From Anaerolineales bacterium (GTDB lineage Bacteria; Chloroflexota; Anaerolineae; Anaerolineales; Villigracilaceae): a stretch of 64,000 nucleotides of DNA. Under the pieces are notes generated by a model. It made no database searches, had not been told where the DNA came from, and worked only from the letters and a program-made list of their open reading frames with translations. Location of the stretch: NCBI GenBank assembly GCA_030583925.1, contig CP129482.1, positions 3,162,001 through 3,226,000 of the forward strand, written 5' to 3'. Below are positions 1 to 8,613 of the stretch, in pieces. The stretch's first letter is position 1. Every line of letters begins with the position of its first letter. The position numbers and the translations under genes are program-made.

Positions 1-1784
1 GAATCATGTGGAGGCATGGTCGGCGAAGGCTCAGTTCCAAGCACCGTCAGGTTGGCGTTCGACGCTGGAAGCGGAAGCGGGATATTGTCGCCTTTTGAAA
101 CCCGCGCCGCACATTGAATTGGCGCCTGCCCAGCCTGCAAGCCTTTAAGGCTAAAAGTAAATGCCGTACCGCTTGTTGTCGCCTTATTGCCATTCGCGCC
201 CGCGATCGCGACGATGAATGATCCGGGTTGCGAATCATGGATTACAACCGCCGAATCAGCGCCAAAGAGGCTAGTGGCAACGACATTACTTTTTTCCACC
301 AAGCCAGCGTTATAAGTACAAGTAAACTCTGCGCTTTGATAACCTTCAGTAGGCACATTGTTGAGATTAACGCTGACTAACGCGGCGGCGCCAATAGCGA
401 GGTTTGCGGGATTGACATCCGTGGAGACGAATATGTCTGGTGAAGAAGGTGTGTTTGTAGGCGATGAGGGCGGAGGCGTGCTTGTTGGGTGAGATTCGTG
501 TGCTTGGCTGGAAAACTTAATCCAGCCACTGGTTTTGCCATTGAAATATATGTCATGTTCCACCACAAAACACTCACAGCCTGGATCATTGCGAACCGCC
601 GCCGTTCCCACTGGCGCATGATCGAGCACAAACGGTACACAGTCGACAGATACTGATTTGCATACATTATCGAAACGCGGGTTCCCCCATCGATCTGACC
701 AGCCTGTAAGGGTTACAAAACCGTTGCCGCTAGGCTGCCAAGTTTGCAAAACTTTAAACCACAGTTCGTTCAAGCCTGTAAGCGATCCGTTATACTCGCA
801 ATTGGGTTCACCTCGACAAATCCAAATGATGTTATTCGGGTTTGCCTTATCCAAAAGATTCCAGCTGTCGCCCACTTGTACTAGCATGTGCGTATACTGG
901 TTGTGGCATGGATCGTTAGCAGGACGTGGTTCGCAATCAAAATCGTTCGAGGACCATTGATCCATTGTTGCTTTCGGCGCTGTTGGGGGATGAGCGCGGT
1001 ACTCCGCCAGTTTTTCGGGAGTATAGTCAATCATGAACACATACGGCTCACCGCTTTGGGCAGGTAGATCTGGTCCATCTGGAGCAAAATCCATCACAAT
1101 TCCCCCGAAGTCAACTGTCCCACCCGGCCGTACAACGCGGTCGCTGTAATGCGGCGCTTTCAGGTCACCGAAATCAAACCAGCCGCCTGTTTTTATCGTT
1201 CCACAGGATGTGTACCCAGGATACTTGCATATATATGCCTCAATATAACCTGAGTGGTAGCGCGCCAGGGTGTCCATAGTGCCAGCTATGGTATGGAGTA
1301 TTACACGCGCCGCGATTATGCAATTATTCCCAATACCCGACGGGTTATTATCCGAAACATTCTCAGTCCCGCAGGGAGGAAATGGATTGAATCCGGGCGT
1401 ACGAACATAATACTTGTGACCGGAATGTTTGTGGGTATTCTCCATTGGGCTCGTGTAAAACGGATAGCTGATGGACTGCCCACCCCAAAGTTGACCAGCC
1501 TTCCCAAAGTAGGAATCTGCAAGAGCTGGATTATCACCATGTTCATGGTCATAGTGACACCCGGCTTTTTCATTCCATAAATCGTGATAAAGTTGCGTAT
1601 CCGGGAACTTTCCAAAATCTACGTTGTCGGTTACATCCCCATGCCCATCACCATTGGCATCCGGACACTCCGATGCACTAGCAAATGGCTGGATATCACC
1701 GGCTGCGGATCGTACACTCGATGGAACTGTGAGAGCAGACAAACACAGCAACGCCACAGTTATCTTGATGATTTTCGTAAACAT
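1..1784 (-). CDS. Secreted protein with dockerin-like loop and cohesin-like domain (3' end outside window)
   Basis: The frame is open from an ATG at 1784 to the left edge (594 codons, no stop), so the C-terminus is missing. A GGAGGAG ribosome site precedes the ATG. Residues 1-27 form a signal peptide (hydrophobic IIKITVALLCLSALTV, then VRSA-A). Residues 42-53 read DANGDGHGDVTD, a full EF-hand/dockerin-type calcium loop. The middle 350 residues are rich in Cys, His, Trp and Gly and match no family I recognise. A Thr/Pro/Ser linker near residue 430 leads to a beta-rich segment from about 445 to the end that resembles a cohesin domain (STDVNPANLAIG start, later AFTFSLKGLQAG). It is probably extracellular and involved in surface or carbohydrate-related adhesion; that role is inferred. 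The region looks AT-richer than its neighbours. Confidence 0.75.
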   Translation of the reverse strand, partial: MFTKIIKITVALLCLSALTVPSSVRSAAGDIQPFASASECPDANGDGHGDVTDNVDFGKFPDTQLYHDLWNEKAGCHYDHEHGDNPALADSYFGKAGQLWGGQSISYPFYTSPMENTHKHSGHKYYVRTPGFNPFPPCGTENVSDNNPSGIGNNCIIAARVILHTIAGTMDTLARYHSGYIEAYICKYPGYTSCGTIKTGGWFDFGDLKAPHYSDRVVRPGGTVDFGGIVMDFAPDGPDLPAQSGEPYVFMIDYTPEKLAEYRAHPPTAPKATMDQWSSNDFDCEPRPANDPCHNQYTHMLVQVGDSWNLLDKANPNNIIWICRGEPNCEYNGSLTGLNELWFKVLQTWQPSGNGFVTLTGWSDRWGNPRFDNVCKSVSVDCVPFVLDHAPVGTAAVRNDPGCECFVVEHDIYFNGKTSGWIKFSSQAHESHPTSTPPPSSPTNTPSSPDIFVSTDVNPANLAIGAAALVSVNLNNVPTEGYQSAEFTCTYNAGLVEKSNVVATSLFGADSAVVIHDSQPGSFIVAIAGANGNKATTSGTAFTFSLKGLQAGQAPIQCAARVSKGDNIPLPLPASNANLTVLGTEPSPTMPPHD

Positions 1785-2043
1785 AGCTCCTCCGTAACTG
1801 ATTTGATGAGATTGAAAAGCAATGGTTTATCTTTAACCAAAGTTTTGCGAAGGTTACTTGGACTCGTTACTTTACGAAATAAATAATAACAAAAAGTTAC
1901 AAACATTTTTGCAAGAACTGACTGAACAAAAGTACTGGGAAGACCTGCGTACTACTCCCCCGTTCCTGAATCGGCTAACAAGCATGAAAGGTGGACAATC
2001 TCTCATCCTCCGCTGGCAACTACTTGAGCGATTACATTGAAAA

Positions 2044-3291
2044 TCAAAAGCGATTCGCGGCAAGCGGAGCAAGGTTCAGATCAGTCTGTTCAGCGAGCGC
2101 CAACTGCGCGACCAATTTTCCAGTCACTGGTCCAAGCGACATGCCCAGCATGGCATGACCTGCGGCAACGATGAGGTTCGCAAATTCTTTTACGCGCGAA
2201 AGAATCGGCAATCCATCTGGGGTGCAGGGACGGAGACCTCGCCAAATCTCGATCACCCGCGCTTCGCTCAAGCCGGGCAAATATTCGGCAGACGCTTTCT
2301 GCATGGCGCGAATCCGCTTGGGGTTGAAAGAAAAATCCATTCCGGCAAGTTCAAGCGTCCCTGCGACGCGAAGCGCATGTCCCAGTGGGTTGATCACTGT
2401 CCGCGCCTCCGAAAACAGCAAAGGCAGGCGCGGCGTTACAGGCGGATTTTCCAACGTCACGCTGTATCCCTTCGCGGGCTGAATCGGGATTCGCAGGCTC
2501 AACGCGCGCGCAACTCCCGGCGACCATGAACCGCTTGCAAGGATAACCTGTTTTGGATGAAATTCTCCACGCGTGGTGTGGACTATCGCGACGCGTCCGT
2601 TTTCGGATTCAACCCCCATCGCTTCGGTCTCTGTGTGAAACTGCGCGCCCAACTTTTTAGCTTTTTCCGCCAACCCAACGACAAAGCGACGCGGATCAAT
2701 GCGTCCATCGCGCGGATAGTACACGCCGCCCGCGATGTTGGGCGACAGCGCAGGTTCGATCTCAAGCGCTTCTTCGCGGTTGACTGCGCTGACAGGAATC
2801 TTGAAACGCTCGAAGAGATGAATTTCACGGCGTTCTTTTTCCAGCGCGCGCTCGGATAAACATACGAGCAACGACCCCTTGCCTTCGAAGCCAAAATCAA
2901 AACCTGCGTTCTTTGCGAGGTCCTCATACAATGCGCGGCTTGCCAATAAAAGGTCGCGCAGTATTGGCAGAGACTTCAACATCTGTTTTTCGCGGCTATC
3001 CAAAACAAAGCGTATCAACCAGCGCAACAATTCAAGATCCATACGCGGCTTGATATAGAACGGACTCTCCAAATCGAATAACCAGCGCAAGCCGCTCCCC
3101 AACGCGCTCGGCGAGGCAAGCGGAACACTATGACTCGGGACGATCAATCCACCATTGCCATACGAGCAACCGGAGGCGATCTCGTCTTTTTCGATCAGCG
3201 TAACTTGCACGCCTTTTTGCACCAGATAGTATGCCGAACAGACGCCAATCACTCCGCCACCGATGATGAGAATATCTGGTTTGGAATCCAT
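2044..3291 (-). CDS. FAD-dependent D-amino acid dehydrogenase/oxidase family protein (DadA-like)
   Basis: 415 aa. The N-terminus has the dinucleotide-binding fold IIGGGVIGVCSAYYL followed by an acidic strand end (LIEKDE), as in the DAO/DadA family. The GxSYGNGG segment near residue 45 and the C-terminal IWRGLRPCTPDGLPILS and AAGHAMLGMSLGP segments are typical of DadA-like enzymes that deaminate D-amino acids or related amines with FAD and pass electrons to a quinone or oxygen. The substrate cannot be read from sequence; glycine, sarcosine and proline oxidases share the fold. It follows cbiO by 68 bp on the same strand but has its own -10 box next to the ATG, so it may be transcribed separately. 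No Shine-Dalgarno site is visible. Confidence 0.88.
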   Translation of the reverse strand: MDSKPDILIIGGGVIGVCSAYYLVQKGVQVTLIEKDEIASGCSYGNGGLIVPSHSVPLASPSALGSGLRWLFDLESPFYIKPRMDLELLRWLIRFVLDSREKQMLKSLPILRDLLLASRALYEDLAKNAGFDFGFEGKGSLLVCLSERALEKERREIHLFERFKIPVSAVNREEALEIEPALSPNIAGGVYYPRDGRIDPRRFVVGLAEKAKKLGAQFHTETEAMGVESENGRVAIVHTTRGEFHPKQVILASGSWSPGVARALSLRIPIQPAKGYSVTLENPPVTPRLPLLFSEARTVINPLGHALRVAGTLELAGMDFSFNPKRIRAMQKASAEYLPGLSEARVIEIWRGLRPCTPDGLPILSRVKEFANLIVAAGHAMLGMSLGPVTGKLVAQLALAEQTDLNLAPLAANRF

Positions 3292-3297
3292 ACAGAA

Positions 3298-3303
3298 ATT
3301 ATA
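3298..3303 (-). promoter_or_regulatory. -10 box of the DadA-like gene (leaderless arrangement)
   Basis: On the minus strand TATAAT is followed by exactly 6 nt and then the ATG at 3291. The expected start of transcription would coincide with the start codon. No convincing -35 at 17 nt was found; a TTGACA lies only 11 nt upstream. Confidence 0.5.
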
Positions 3304-3359
3304 GCAAATGAAAGTGTCAAGTTTTTACCCCGACTCGTAGCCGCACGCTTACGATCTTT

Positions 3360-4070
3360 TCACGGCTTCTCCAACCCATGCTCATTCAAAAACTTCTCGT
3401 CCCCCAAAATTTCTTGCGTTGCGCCGTCTGCCACGATCAAGCCTTCGTCCATCACGATCGTGCGCGGGAACAATTCCTCCACTAACTTCATATCGTGCGT
3501 GGAGACCAGCATGGTGATCGGCAGATCGCGCAAGAGGTTGATCAAGGTCCGCCGGGCGCGCGGGTCGAGCCCGGCGGAGGGTTCGTCGAGAATCAAAATG
3601 CTGGGGTTCATCGAAAGGACGGTGGCGATCGCGATGCGCTTCTTTTCGCCCACGCTCAAATGATGCGAGAGGCGGTCGCGATACGAAGTCATGCGCACGG
3701 ATTCGAGCGCGGCGTCCACGCGCCTGAACACCTCTTCCTCGGGCAGTCCCATGTGGAGCGGACCGAACGCTACATCCTCGAAGACGGTCGGCGAGAAGAG
3801 TTGATCGTCGGGGTTTTGGAAGACCAGCCCGACCATTCCGCGAATGACCGGTAGATTGTCACGGGTGAGGCGCATATCCCCGATTGCGATCTCGCCGCGC
3901 CCGGTCAGAATCCCGTTGAGTTGCAGCATCAAGGTAGACTTCCCCGCGCCGTTCGGTCCCACCAGCGCGACCTTGTCGCCCGCGCACAACGAAAACGAAA
4001 CGCCGCGCAACGCCGCGTGTCCATCGGGATACGAAAAGTGCAGGTCTCTCACTGAAACAACGTCGGTCAC
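3360..4070 (-). CDS. cbiO: Cobalt/nickel ECF transporter ATPase CbiO
   Basis: 236 aa from a GTG start at 4070. The start is chosen because GTG overlaps the cbiQ stop as GTGA and has a GGGAG site 7 nt upstream; the longer frame only extends into cbiQ. It is the ATP-hydrolysing subunit of an energy-coupling-factor importer. It has Walker A GPNGAGKST (38-46), a Q-loop at FQNPDD, the ABC signature LSVGEKKR, Walker B ILILDEPSAGLD and a switch histidine in STHD. The family normally works as a dimer or with a second ATPase. Only one ATPase gene is present, which is usual for CbiMNQO/NikMNQO systems. Confidence 0.93.
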   Translation of the reverse strand: MTDVVSVRDLHFSYPDGHAALRGVSFSLCAGDKVALVGPNGAGKSTLMLQLNGILTGRGEIAIGDMRLTRDNLPVIRGMVGLVFQNPDDQLFSPTVFEDVAFGPLHMGLPEEEVFRRVDAALESVRMTSYRDRLSHHLSVGEKKRIAIATVLSMNPSILILDEPSAGLDPRARRTLINLLRDLPITMLVSTHDMKLVEELFPRTIVMDEGLIVADGATQEILGDEKFLNEHGLEKP

Positions 4071-4861
4071 GGCAATCTCCCGGCAACCTGCATCAGCGCG
4101 AGGCACACAAGCGCAAACAGACCGATCAGCAAATCGCCCGCTTGAAAACGATGCGGATGGATCGTCATCAACTCGCCTTTGTAGCCGCGCGAAAGCATCG
4201 CATTGTAGACGCGGTCGCTGCGTTCATAACTCCGCAAGAATAATTGCCCCGCCATATTTCCGGCGACGCGCGCCCGCCACGCCACGCTTCCCCCTCCCCT
4301 TTTGCCTGCCGCGCCAGCGGAACGCGCCTCGCGCGCCCGGAGCAGGCGCATCACTTCATCGGTGAGGACAAAAAGGTAGCGATACAAAAATGAAATGATG
4401 ACGGTCAGGATCGTCGGTACGCGCAGATGATTGAGTGCGTGGACGATCTTCGGGAACTCGGTGACGGCGACGAGCAGGATCGCCATCTGCACCGAAAGCC
4501 ACGAACGGACGACAATGCTCACGAAGCGCAGAAGACCCGCGTCGGTGATCGTGAAATCCCACATCAAGAATCGAAACGAAGTCACCGGCGCGCCGGGGAT
4601 GGAGAATAAAACGGTAACCGCGGCAAGTGCAAATGGCAAGGCGATAAACGAACGCCGAAACGTGAAGCCAAATCCAAGCCCGGAAAAAGCGTTTGCGATC
4701 AGGATGAACATCCACGCCAGCAGGAACGCCAGCCACGCGCCGTCTGGAAGCAGCGCATTCGAAAGGATGAAACCAATCGTCACCACGACCTTGACTCGAG
4801 GATCAAGGTCGTGGATCGGGCTATGTCCATGATGATAGCGGTCAAACGCGTCGGAGTGCAT
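4067..4861 (-). CDS. cbiQ: Cobalt/nickel ECF transporter transmembrane protein CbiQ (EcfT)
   Basis: 264 aa. The N-terminus MHSDAFDRYHHGHSPIHDLD is the usual start of CbiQ. Several hydrophobic segments follow, then the two cytoplasmic coupling motifs of EcfT proteins, REARSAG and SRGYKGE, which contact the ATPase grooves. It couples ATP hydrolysis by CbiO to metal uptake through CbiM. It lies between cbiM (106 bp upstream) and cbiO (4-bp overlap). No ribosome site is seen before the ATG; a 14-bp tandem repeat sits there instead. Confidence 0.93.
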   Translation of the reverse strand: MHSDAFDRYHHGHSPIHDLDPRVKVVVTIGFILSNALLPDGAWLAFLLAWMFILIANAFSGLGFGFTFRRSFIALPFALAAVTVLFSIPGAPVTSFRFLMWDFTITDAGLLRFVSIVVRSWLSVQMAILLVAVTEFPKIVHALNHLRVPTILTVIISFLYRYLFVLTDEVMRLLRAREARSAGAAGKRGGGSVAWRARVAGNMAGQLFLRSYERSDRVYNAMLSRGYKGELMTIHPHRFQAGDLLIGLFALVCLALMQVAGRLP

Positions 4862-4870
4862 TTCAGTTTA

Positions 4871-4898
4871 CGATTTGAGATTTACGATTTGAGATATA
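4871..4898 (-). repeat. 14-bp tandem repeat in the cbiQ leader
   Basis: On the plus strand CGATTTGAGATTTA is followed by CGATTTGAGATATA. In the direction of cbiQ it reads as repeated CAAATCGTAAATCT-like units without G-rich stretches. It resembles the tracts before the genes at 18921 and 20896. Confidence 0.7.
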
Positions 4899-4967
4899 GT
4901 CACAGAACACAGAGATTTATGAGCAATCTATTTTGCTCTCCGTACTCTGAGGCTGATAGTCTTTTCT

Positions 4968-5900
4968 TCAGGCTTTCCTTTGCAACAATTTGCCCGCCAT
5001 GATCGAGATGCCCAACACGACCAACGCTCCGATCATGCCGGCGACGATGGTGGAGAGCGCCGTTTCGCCGAGGAAAGGAACGGTATAGTCCGGGATGATC
5101 TCATACGGCGAGGCTTGCGCGAGTTCGATGAAACCGGCGTTTTCCGCGACCCGCTCAAGCCCGTCAGGGAAGGCTGAGGCAAGCGGGGAAAGCAAGACAA
5201 CCGCCAGCGAAAGTACAACGCCAGCCGCCACCCAGCCGCGCCCGCCCTTCGCTGAAGCCGTCTCGTCCAGCAGATCGGGGCGGGTTTGGAAGATAAATGC
5301 CAGCGCCGCGACCGTGATCAACGCTTCGCCGATGCCGATCAACGCGTGGACGCTCAACATGGCGATCACGACGGTTTGCAAAGCGCTTGTGCCGCTCAAC
5401 CACAGTTGAAGCGAGGTGGCGAGCGCGCCCGCCATCACCGAAAGCCACGCGGCAACGCCCGCGACCGCCAGTTTCGTCCCGCGGCTCGAATTGGCAGCGC
5501 CGCGATACAAGCCATATCCGATCACGGCAGTGATCAAACCCATGTTCAGAATATTTGCGCCCATCACAACCAAGCCGCCATCTTGAAACAGCAATGCCTG
5601 CACCGCAATGACCGCAGTCATTACGAGCATCGCCGACCACGGACCGAGAACGATCGCCGCCAGCGCGCCGCCCAGCAAATGTCCCGACGTGCCACCCGCG
5701 ACCGGGAAGTTGAGCATCTGCGCGGCAAAGATGAACGCCGCCATGATTCCCATGAGCGGCACTTGCTTCTCGCCGAGCGATTTATTCGTGCGCGAGACCG
5801 CCACAGCCAACGTGGCGGCTGTGATCGCCCAACAGATCAACGAAACGACCAAACTGAGAAAATTATCTGGAATGTGAAGCGCAACCGGTGAGTAGTGCAT
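4968..5900 (-). CDS. cbiM: Cobalt/nickel ECF transporter substrate-binding membrane protein CbiM with C-terminal PDGLE domain (CbiMN/NikMN type)
   Basis: 310 aa from the ATG at 5900, which has a GAGGAG site 7 nt upstream; the longer frame adds 13 residues without a better signal. It begins MHYSPVALHIPDNFLS. In this family the N-terminal Met-His pair and a downstream His ligate Co(II) or Ni(II), and here a few residues precede the usual HIPD. The body has about seven membrane segments with NFPVAGGTSGHLLGGALAA. The C-terminal part (from about 235) carries SAFPDGLERVAENAG, the PDGLE/CbiN-like domain, followed by a last membrane helix, so CbiN function is fused. It starts 14 bp after the Fur-family gene, implying co-transcription. 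Confidence 0.92.
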   Translation of the reverse strand: MHYSPVALHIPDNFLSLVVSLICWAITAATLAVAVSRTNKSLGEKQVPLMGIMAAFIFAAQMLNFPVAGGTSGHLLGGALAAIVLGPWSAMLVMTAVIAVQALLFQDGGLVVMGANILNMGLITAVIGYGLYRGAANSSRGTKLAVAGVAAWLSVMAGALATSLQLWLSGTSALQTVVIAMLSVHALIGIGEALITVAALAFIFQTRPDLLDETASAKGGRGWVAAGVVLSLAVVLLSPLASAFPDGLERVAENAGFIELAQASPYEIIPDYTVPFLGETALSTIVAGMIGALVVLGISIMAGKLLQRKA

Positions 5901-5914
5901 GTTTATCTCCTCTT

Positions 5915-6337
5915 TTATATTTTCTGACACTCCGGGCACACGCCGAAGAATGTCACGTGGCTATCAATATGCTTGTAACCGCTGTTTGATTCCATATTGC
6001 GAAACAGACCTTCGAGCAAGTGATGTTCCACTTCAACCTCATCGCCGCAGACGCGGCAAACGATATGATGATGCTCGCCTGCCGCCAGTTCATATCGCAA
6101 GCGTCCATTGCCAACCTGCGCAGGACGCGCCAGCCCATTCTTGGCGAGAAATTCCAACGTCCGGTAGACCGTAGGTTCCGTCAGTCGTGGAAAATCCTTT
6201 TTTGCCAGTTCATACACGTCGCGGGGCGAAAGATGCTTTTGCGAATGGCGCAGAACGTGGAGAATCGCCATCCGTTGGGGAGTGACCCGATAGCCGCGCG
6301 AGCGGAGTTGTGGAGCGTATTCTGAAACGCAAGACAT
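5915..6337 (-). CDS. Fur-family metalloregulator (candidate nickel/cobalt or zinc sensor)
   Basis: 140 aa, the normal Fur length. It has an N-terminal winged helix (RVTPQRMAILHVL, EPTVYRTLEFLAKNGL). The dimerisation domain has the metal site GEHHHIVC (His 89-91) and two structural zinc pairs, C94/C97 and C134/C137. An AAGGA site precedes the ATG. It is the first gene of an operon with cbiM, cbiQ and cbiO, so it probably represses metal uptake when the metal is plentiful. The uptake genes point to a nickel or cobalt sensor (Nur-like), but Zur and Fur share all visible residues and cannot be excluded. Confidence 0.9.
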   Translation of the reverse strand: MSCVSEYAPQLRSRGYRVTPQRMAILHVLRHSQKHLSPRDVYELAKKDFPRLTEPTVYRTLEFLAKNGLARPAQVGNGRLRYELAAGEHHHIVCRVCGDEVEVEHHLLEGLFRNMESNSGYKHIDSHVTFFGVCPECQKI

Positions 6338-6346
6338 GGAGGATCC

Positions 6347-6368
6347 TTATTGCAAGTTTTTACAATAA
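6347..6368. promoter_or_regulatory. Candidate Fur-family operator
   Basis: A 22-bp imperfect palindrome begins TTATTGCAA and ends TTACAATAA, starting 10 bp upstream of the Fur-family ATG. Eight of eleven half-site positions are symmetric. The core TTGCAA-N4-TTACAA recalls the Nur-box type (TTGCAA pairs with a short spacer). A second small palindrome AATTC-N5-GAATT lies at 6398-6412. Confidence 0.5.
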
Positions 6369-6505
6369 CATTACCTTTTAGTAGACACTCGCTATCTAAT
6401 TCTTACCGAATTGTCCAAATTCAAACCGCGCCAAAATATGTCTATATAACTTGATTTTCCCCCTCAACTGTGCTATCTATGAGAAAAATATTCAAGGATG
6501 ATCGA

Positions 6506-7330
6506 ATGCATCGAGAACGAGTCTCAGAGAACGTGTATTGGTTCCAAAGCGAAGTGTACGCGCAAGTGACGGCAGGGGTTGTGGCGGGTCCGCAATGGGC
6601 AGTGGCAATTGACACGCTAGCATTACCGGACGAAACATTGAGTATCCGCGAGTTCATCGAACACGAATTGAACGTGCCGATCCGCTACGTGATCAACACC
6701 CACTATCACGCCGACCACTCGTGGGGCAATTGCTTCTTTCCGGGCGCCACCGTCATCGCGCACGCACGCTGCCGCGAACTGCTCGAAGAGCGCGGCATCC
6801 CGTCGCTGGAACAGGCAAAGAAACAAAACCCCGCGCTGAAACAGGTGAAGATCGTCTTGCCTCACATGACCTTCGCCGACGGCGAACTCACTTTGCGCGT
6901 TGGGAAAAAGAACCTCATCATCTCGACCACCCCCGGTCACAGCGACGATGGAATCGCCGTGTTGGTGGAGGAGGACCGCATCCTCTTCGCAGGGGATGCT
7001 TTCATGCCGCTCCCCTACATCGTGGATGGAAGCCTCGACGACATCACAGCCTCCATAAAAACCATCGGGCGCATGGGCTTGGAAAACATCGTGCAGGGTC
7101 ACGGCGATGTTATCCTACGCGGCGAAATCGACGCGGCAGTGCGCGAAAACCTCAACTACCTTTCAGCGATCCGAAGGTCGGTCAAAACGGCATCGAAGAG
7201 GAAGAACGCCGAAGAATTGATCGAACAGATCAGCATCGAAGATTGCGGCAAGAGCCGCGTCTACCTCGGCGGATTGGCGGAAACCCTCCACCGCAGAAAC
7301 TTGCAAGCGCTGCTCCACCAAATGAATTAA
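6506..7330 (+). CDS. MBL-fold metallo-hydrolase
   Basis: 274 aa. The ATG at 6506 is preferred over a GTG 36 nt earlier because AAGGA lies about 7 nt before it. The metal-binding motif THYHADH gives H66, H68, D70 and H71. Further metal ligands are likely in TTPGHSDDG, FAGDAF and VQGHGDV. It is a single-domain, probably cytoplasmic member without signal peptide, likely a hydrolase of a thioester, lactone or phosphoester. Substrate is not predictable. It is divergent from the fur operon (168 bp between starts) and convergent with the CoA transferase gene, the stops overlapping by 4 bp. Confidence 0.88.
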   Translation: MHRERVSENVYWFQSEVYAQVTAGVVAGPQWAVAIDTLALPDETLSIREFIEHELNVPIRYVINTHYHADHSWGNCFFPGATVIAHARCRELLEERGIPSLEQAKKQNPALKQVKIVLPHMTFADGELTLRVGKKNLIISTTPGHSDDGIAVLVEEDRILFAGDAFMPLPYIVDGSLDDITASIKTIGRMGLENIVQGHGDVILRGEIDAAVRENLNYLSAIRRSVKTASKRKNAEELIEQISIEDCGKSRVYLGGLAETLHRRNLQALLHQMN

Positions 7331-8511
7331 TCGGAATCACTCTGCTTCTTGATACGCGACGAAGCGAGACTGCGCTTTCCAATTATTCCCGCTTGCGACA
7401 ACTCATCCAATTCTTCGGCAGATAGGATTTCAGCCAAAATCTCGCGGGTGTGTTCGCCCAACTTCGGCGCGGGACGGGCTTCGCCGCTTCCATACGCGAA
7501 GGGAGAGTTGAGTCCGGCTAGTCTGCCTTTTTCTTCACGTACATATCCTCTCGCCCTCACCTGCGGATGCGTTAACGCCTCTTCAAAGGATAAGACCGGC
7601 TCGACGCATCCATCGGTGTCGGAGAACGCGTCCAGCCACGCCGCGAGAGATTTCCCCTTGAAAACTGCCGCCACTTCATCCTTAACCGCACGGTCGAATT
7701 GACGCGTCAAGAGATCGTTGCGTCCCGTCACCTTGCAGAAGTCGCTCCAAAACGTGGGTTCGAGCGCGCCCAGCGAAATAAATTTCCCATCAGCGGTTTC
7801 GTACACGTTATAGCAAGCCAGCCCACCTTGAAGAGGAAGCGTGCCGCCGGTGACTGGAACGCCGCTGAAAAATGGCGCGCCCGCCATCGGAATCATCCAC
7901 GCGAGAATCCCATCCAGCAATGCCGCGTCGAGGTACGCGCCTTCGCCTGTTTTTTGTCTGTTCAGCAACGCGCCGAGAATGGACATTCCCGCCATCATCG
8001 CGCCGCTCAGGTCGGCGACCGCCAAGCCATACACTTGAGGCGGCTTGCCTTCCGCCGCGTTGAGCGAGAGCGCGCCACTGATCGCCGCGTAATTCAGATC
8101 GTGACCTGCGCGTTTGGCGAACGGACCTGTTTGCCCATACCCGGAAAGCGCGCAATAGATCAAATCGGGTTTGACGGTTCGCAAAGTTTCGTAGTCAATC
8201 TTCATCCGTTCCGCCGTGCCGGGGCGAAAACTCTCAATGACCACATCGGCAGTGGCAACAAGTTGCAGGAACGTTTCGCGTCCGCGCGCGTTGCGATAGT
8301 TGACCGCCACGCTTTTCTTTCCCTGATTGATCGCTTCGAATAAGCCGCCCAAGCCCATTTCAGGAGGCGCCAGCCGCGCATAATCGCCGGCGGTGGGAGT
8401 TTCCACTTTAATGATTTCCGCGCCCATATCGGCAAGCAGTTGCGTGACGAACGGACCCGGCAAGAGTCGCGTAAGATCGAGGATTCGGATTCCTTGCAAA
8501 GGCTGGTTCAT
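7327..8511 (-). CDS. CoA transferase family III protein, alpha-methylacyl-CoA racemase-like
   Basis: 394 aa from the ATG at 8511, which has GGAG 6 nt upstream and begins MNQPLQGIRILDLTRLLPGP, the family's usual N-terminus. The longer frame adds 34 unrelated residues. GYGQTGPFAKRAGHDLNY and ADLSGAM are characteristic. H137 and D167 are 30 residues apart, the same separation as the catalytic His126/Asp156 pair of mycobacterial alpha-methylacyl-CoA racemase, so epimerisation of 2-methylacyl-CoA is more likely than CoA transfer. The exact substrate is unknown. The stop overlaps that of the MBL-fold gene. Confidence 0.88.
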   Translation of the reverse strand: MNQPLQGIRILDLTRLLPGPFVTQLLADMGAEIIKVETPTAGDYARLAPPEMGLGGLFEAINQGKKSVAVNYRNARGRETFLQLVATADVVIESFRPGTAERMKIDYETLRTVKPDLIYCALSGYGQTGPFAKRAGHDLNYAAISGALSLNAAEGKPPQVYGLAVADLSGAMMAGMSILGALLNRQKTGEGAYLDAALLDGILAWMIPMAGAPFFSGVPVTGGTLPLQGGLACYNVYETADGKFISLGALEPTFWSDFCKVTGRNDLLTRQFDRAVKDEVAAVFKGKSLAAWLDAFSDTDGCVEPVLSFEEALTHPQVRARGYVREEKGRLAGLNSPFAYGSGEARPAPKLGEHTREILAEILSAEELDELSQAGIIGKRSLASSRIKKQSDSD

Positions 8512-8613
8512 AAGTTGCTCCAAAACTTGGGATGAATTGCTTGTACGAAAAAACCGCCCTCTCGAATCGCCGCGACAAATAGATCGGCAGAGCCTGCGCT
8601 CCGCGTTGAGCAA

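Noticed and set aside
1254..1615. Short frames on both strands within the first 2 kb
   Set aside because: A single 594-codon minus-strand frame with signal peptide and ribosome site runs through the whole region to the window edge.
1858..2040. 60-codon frame between the cohesin-like gene and the DadA-like gene
   Set aside because: No ribosome site or recognisable product; the 260-bp gap otherwise shows only AT-rich promoter-like sequence.
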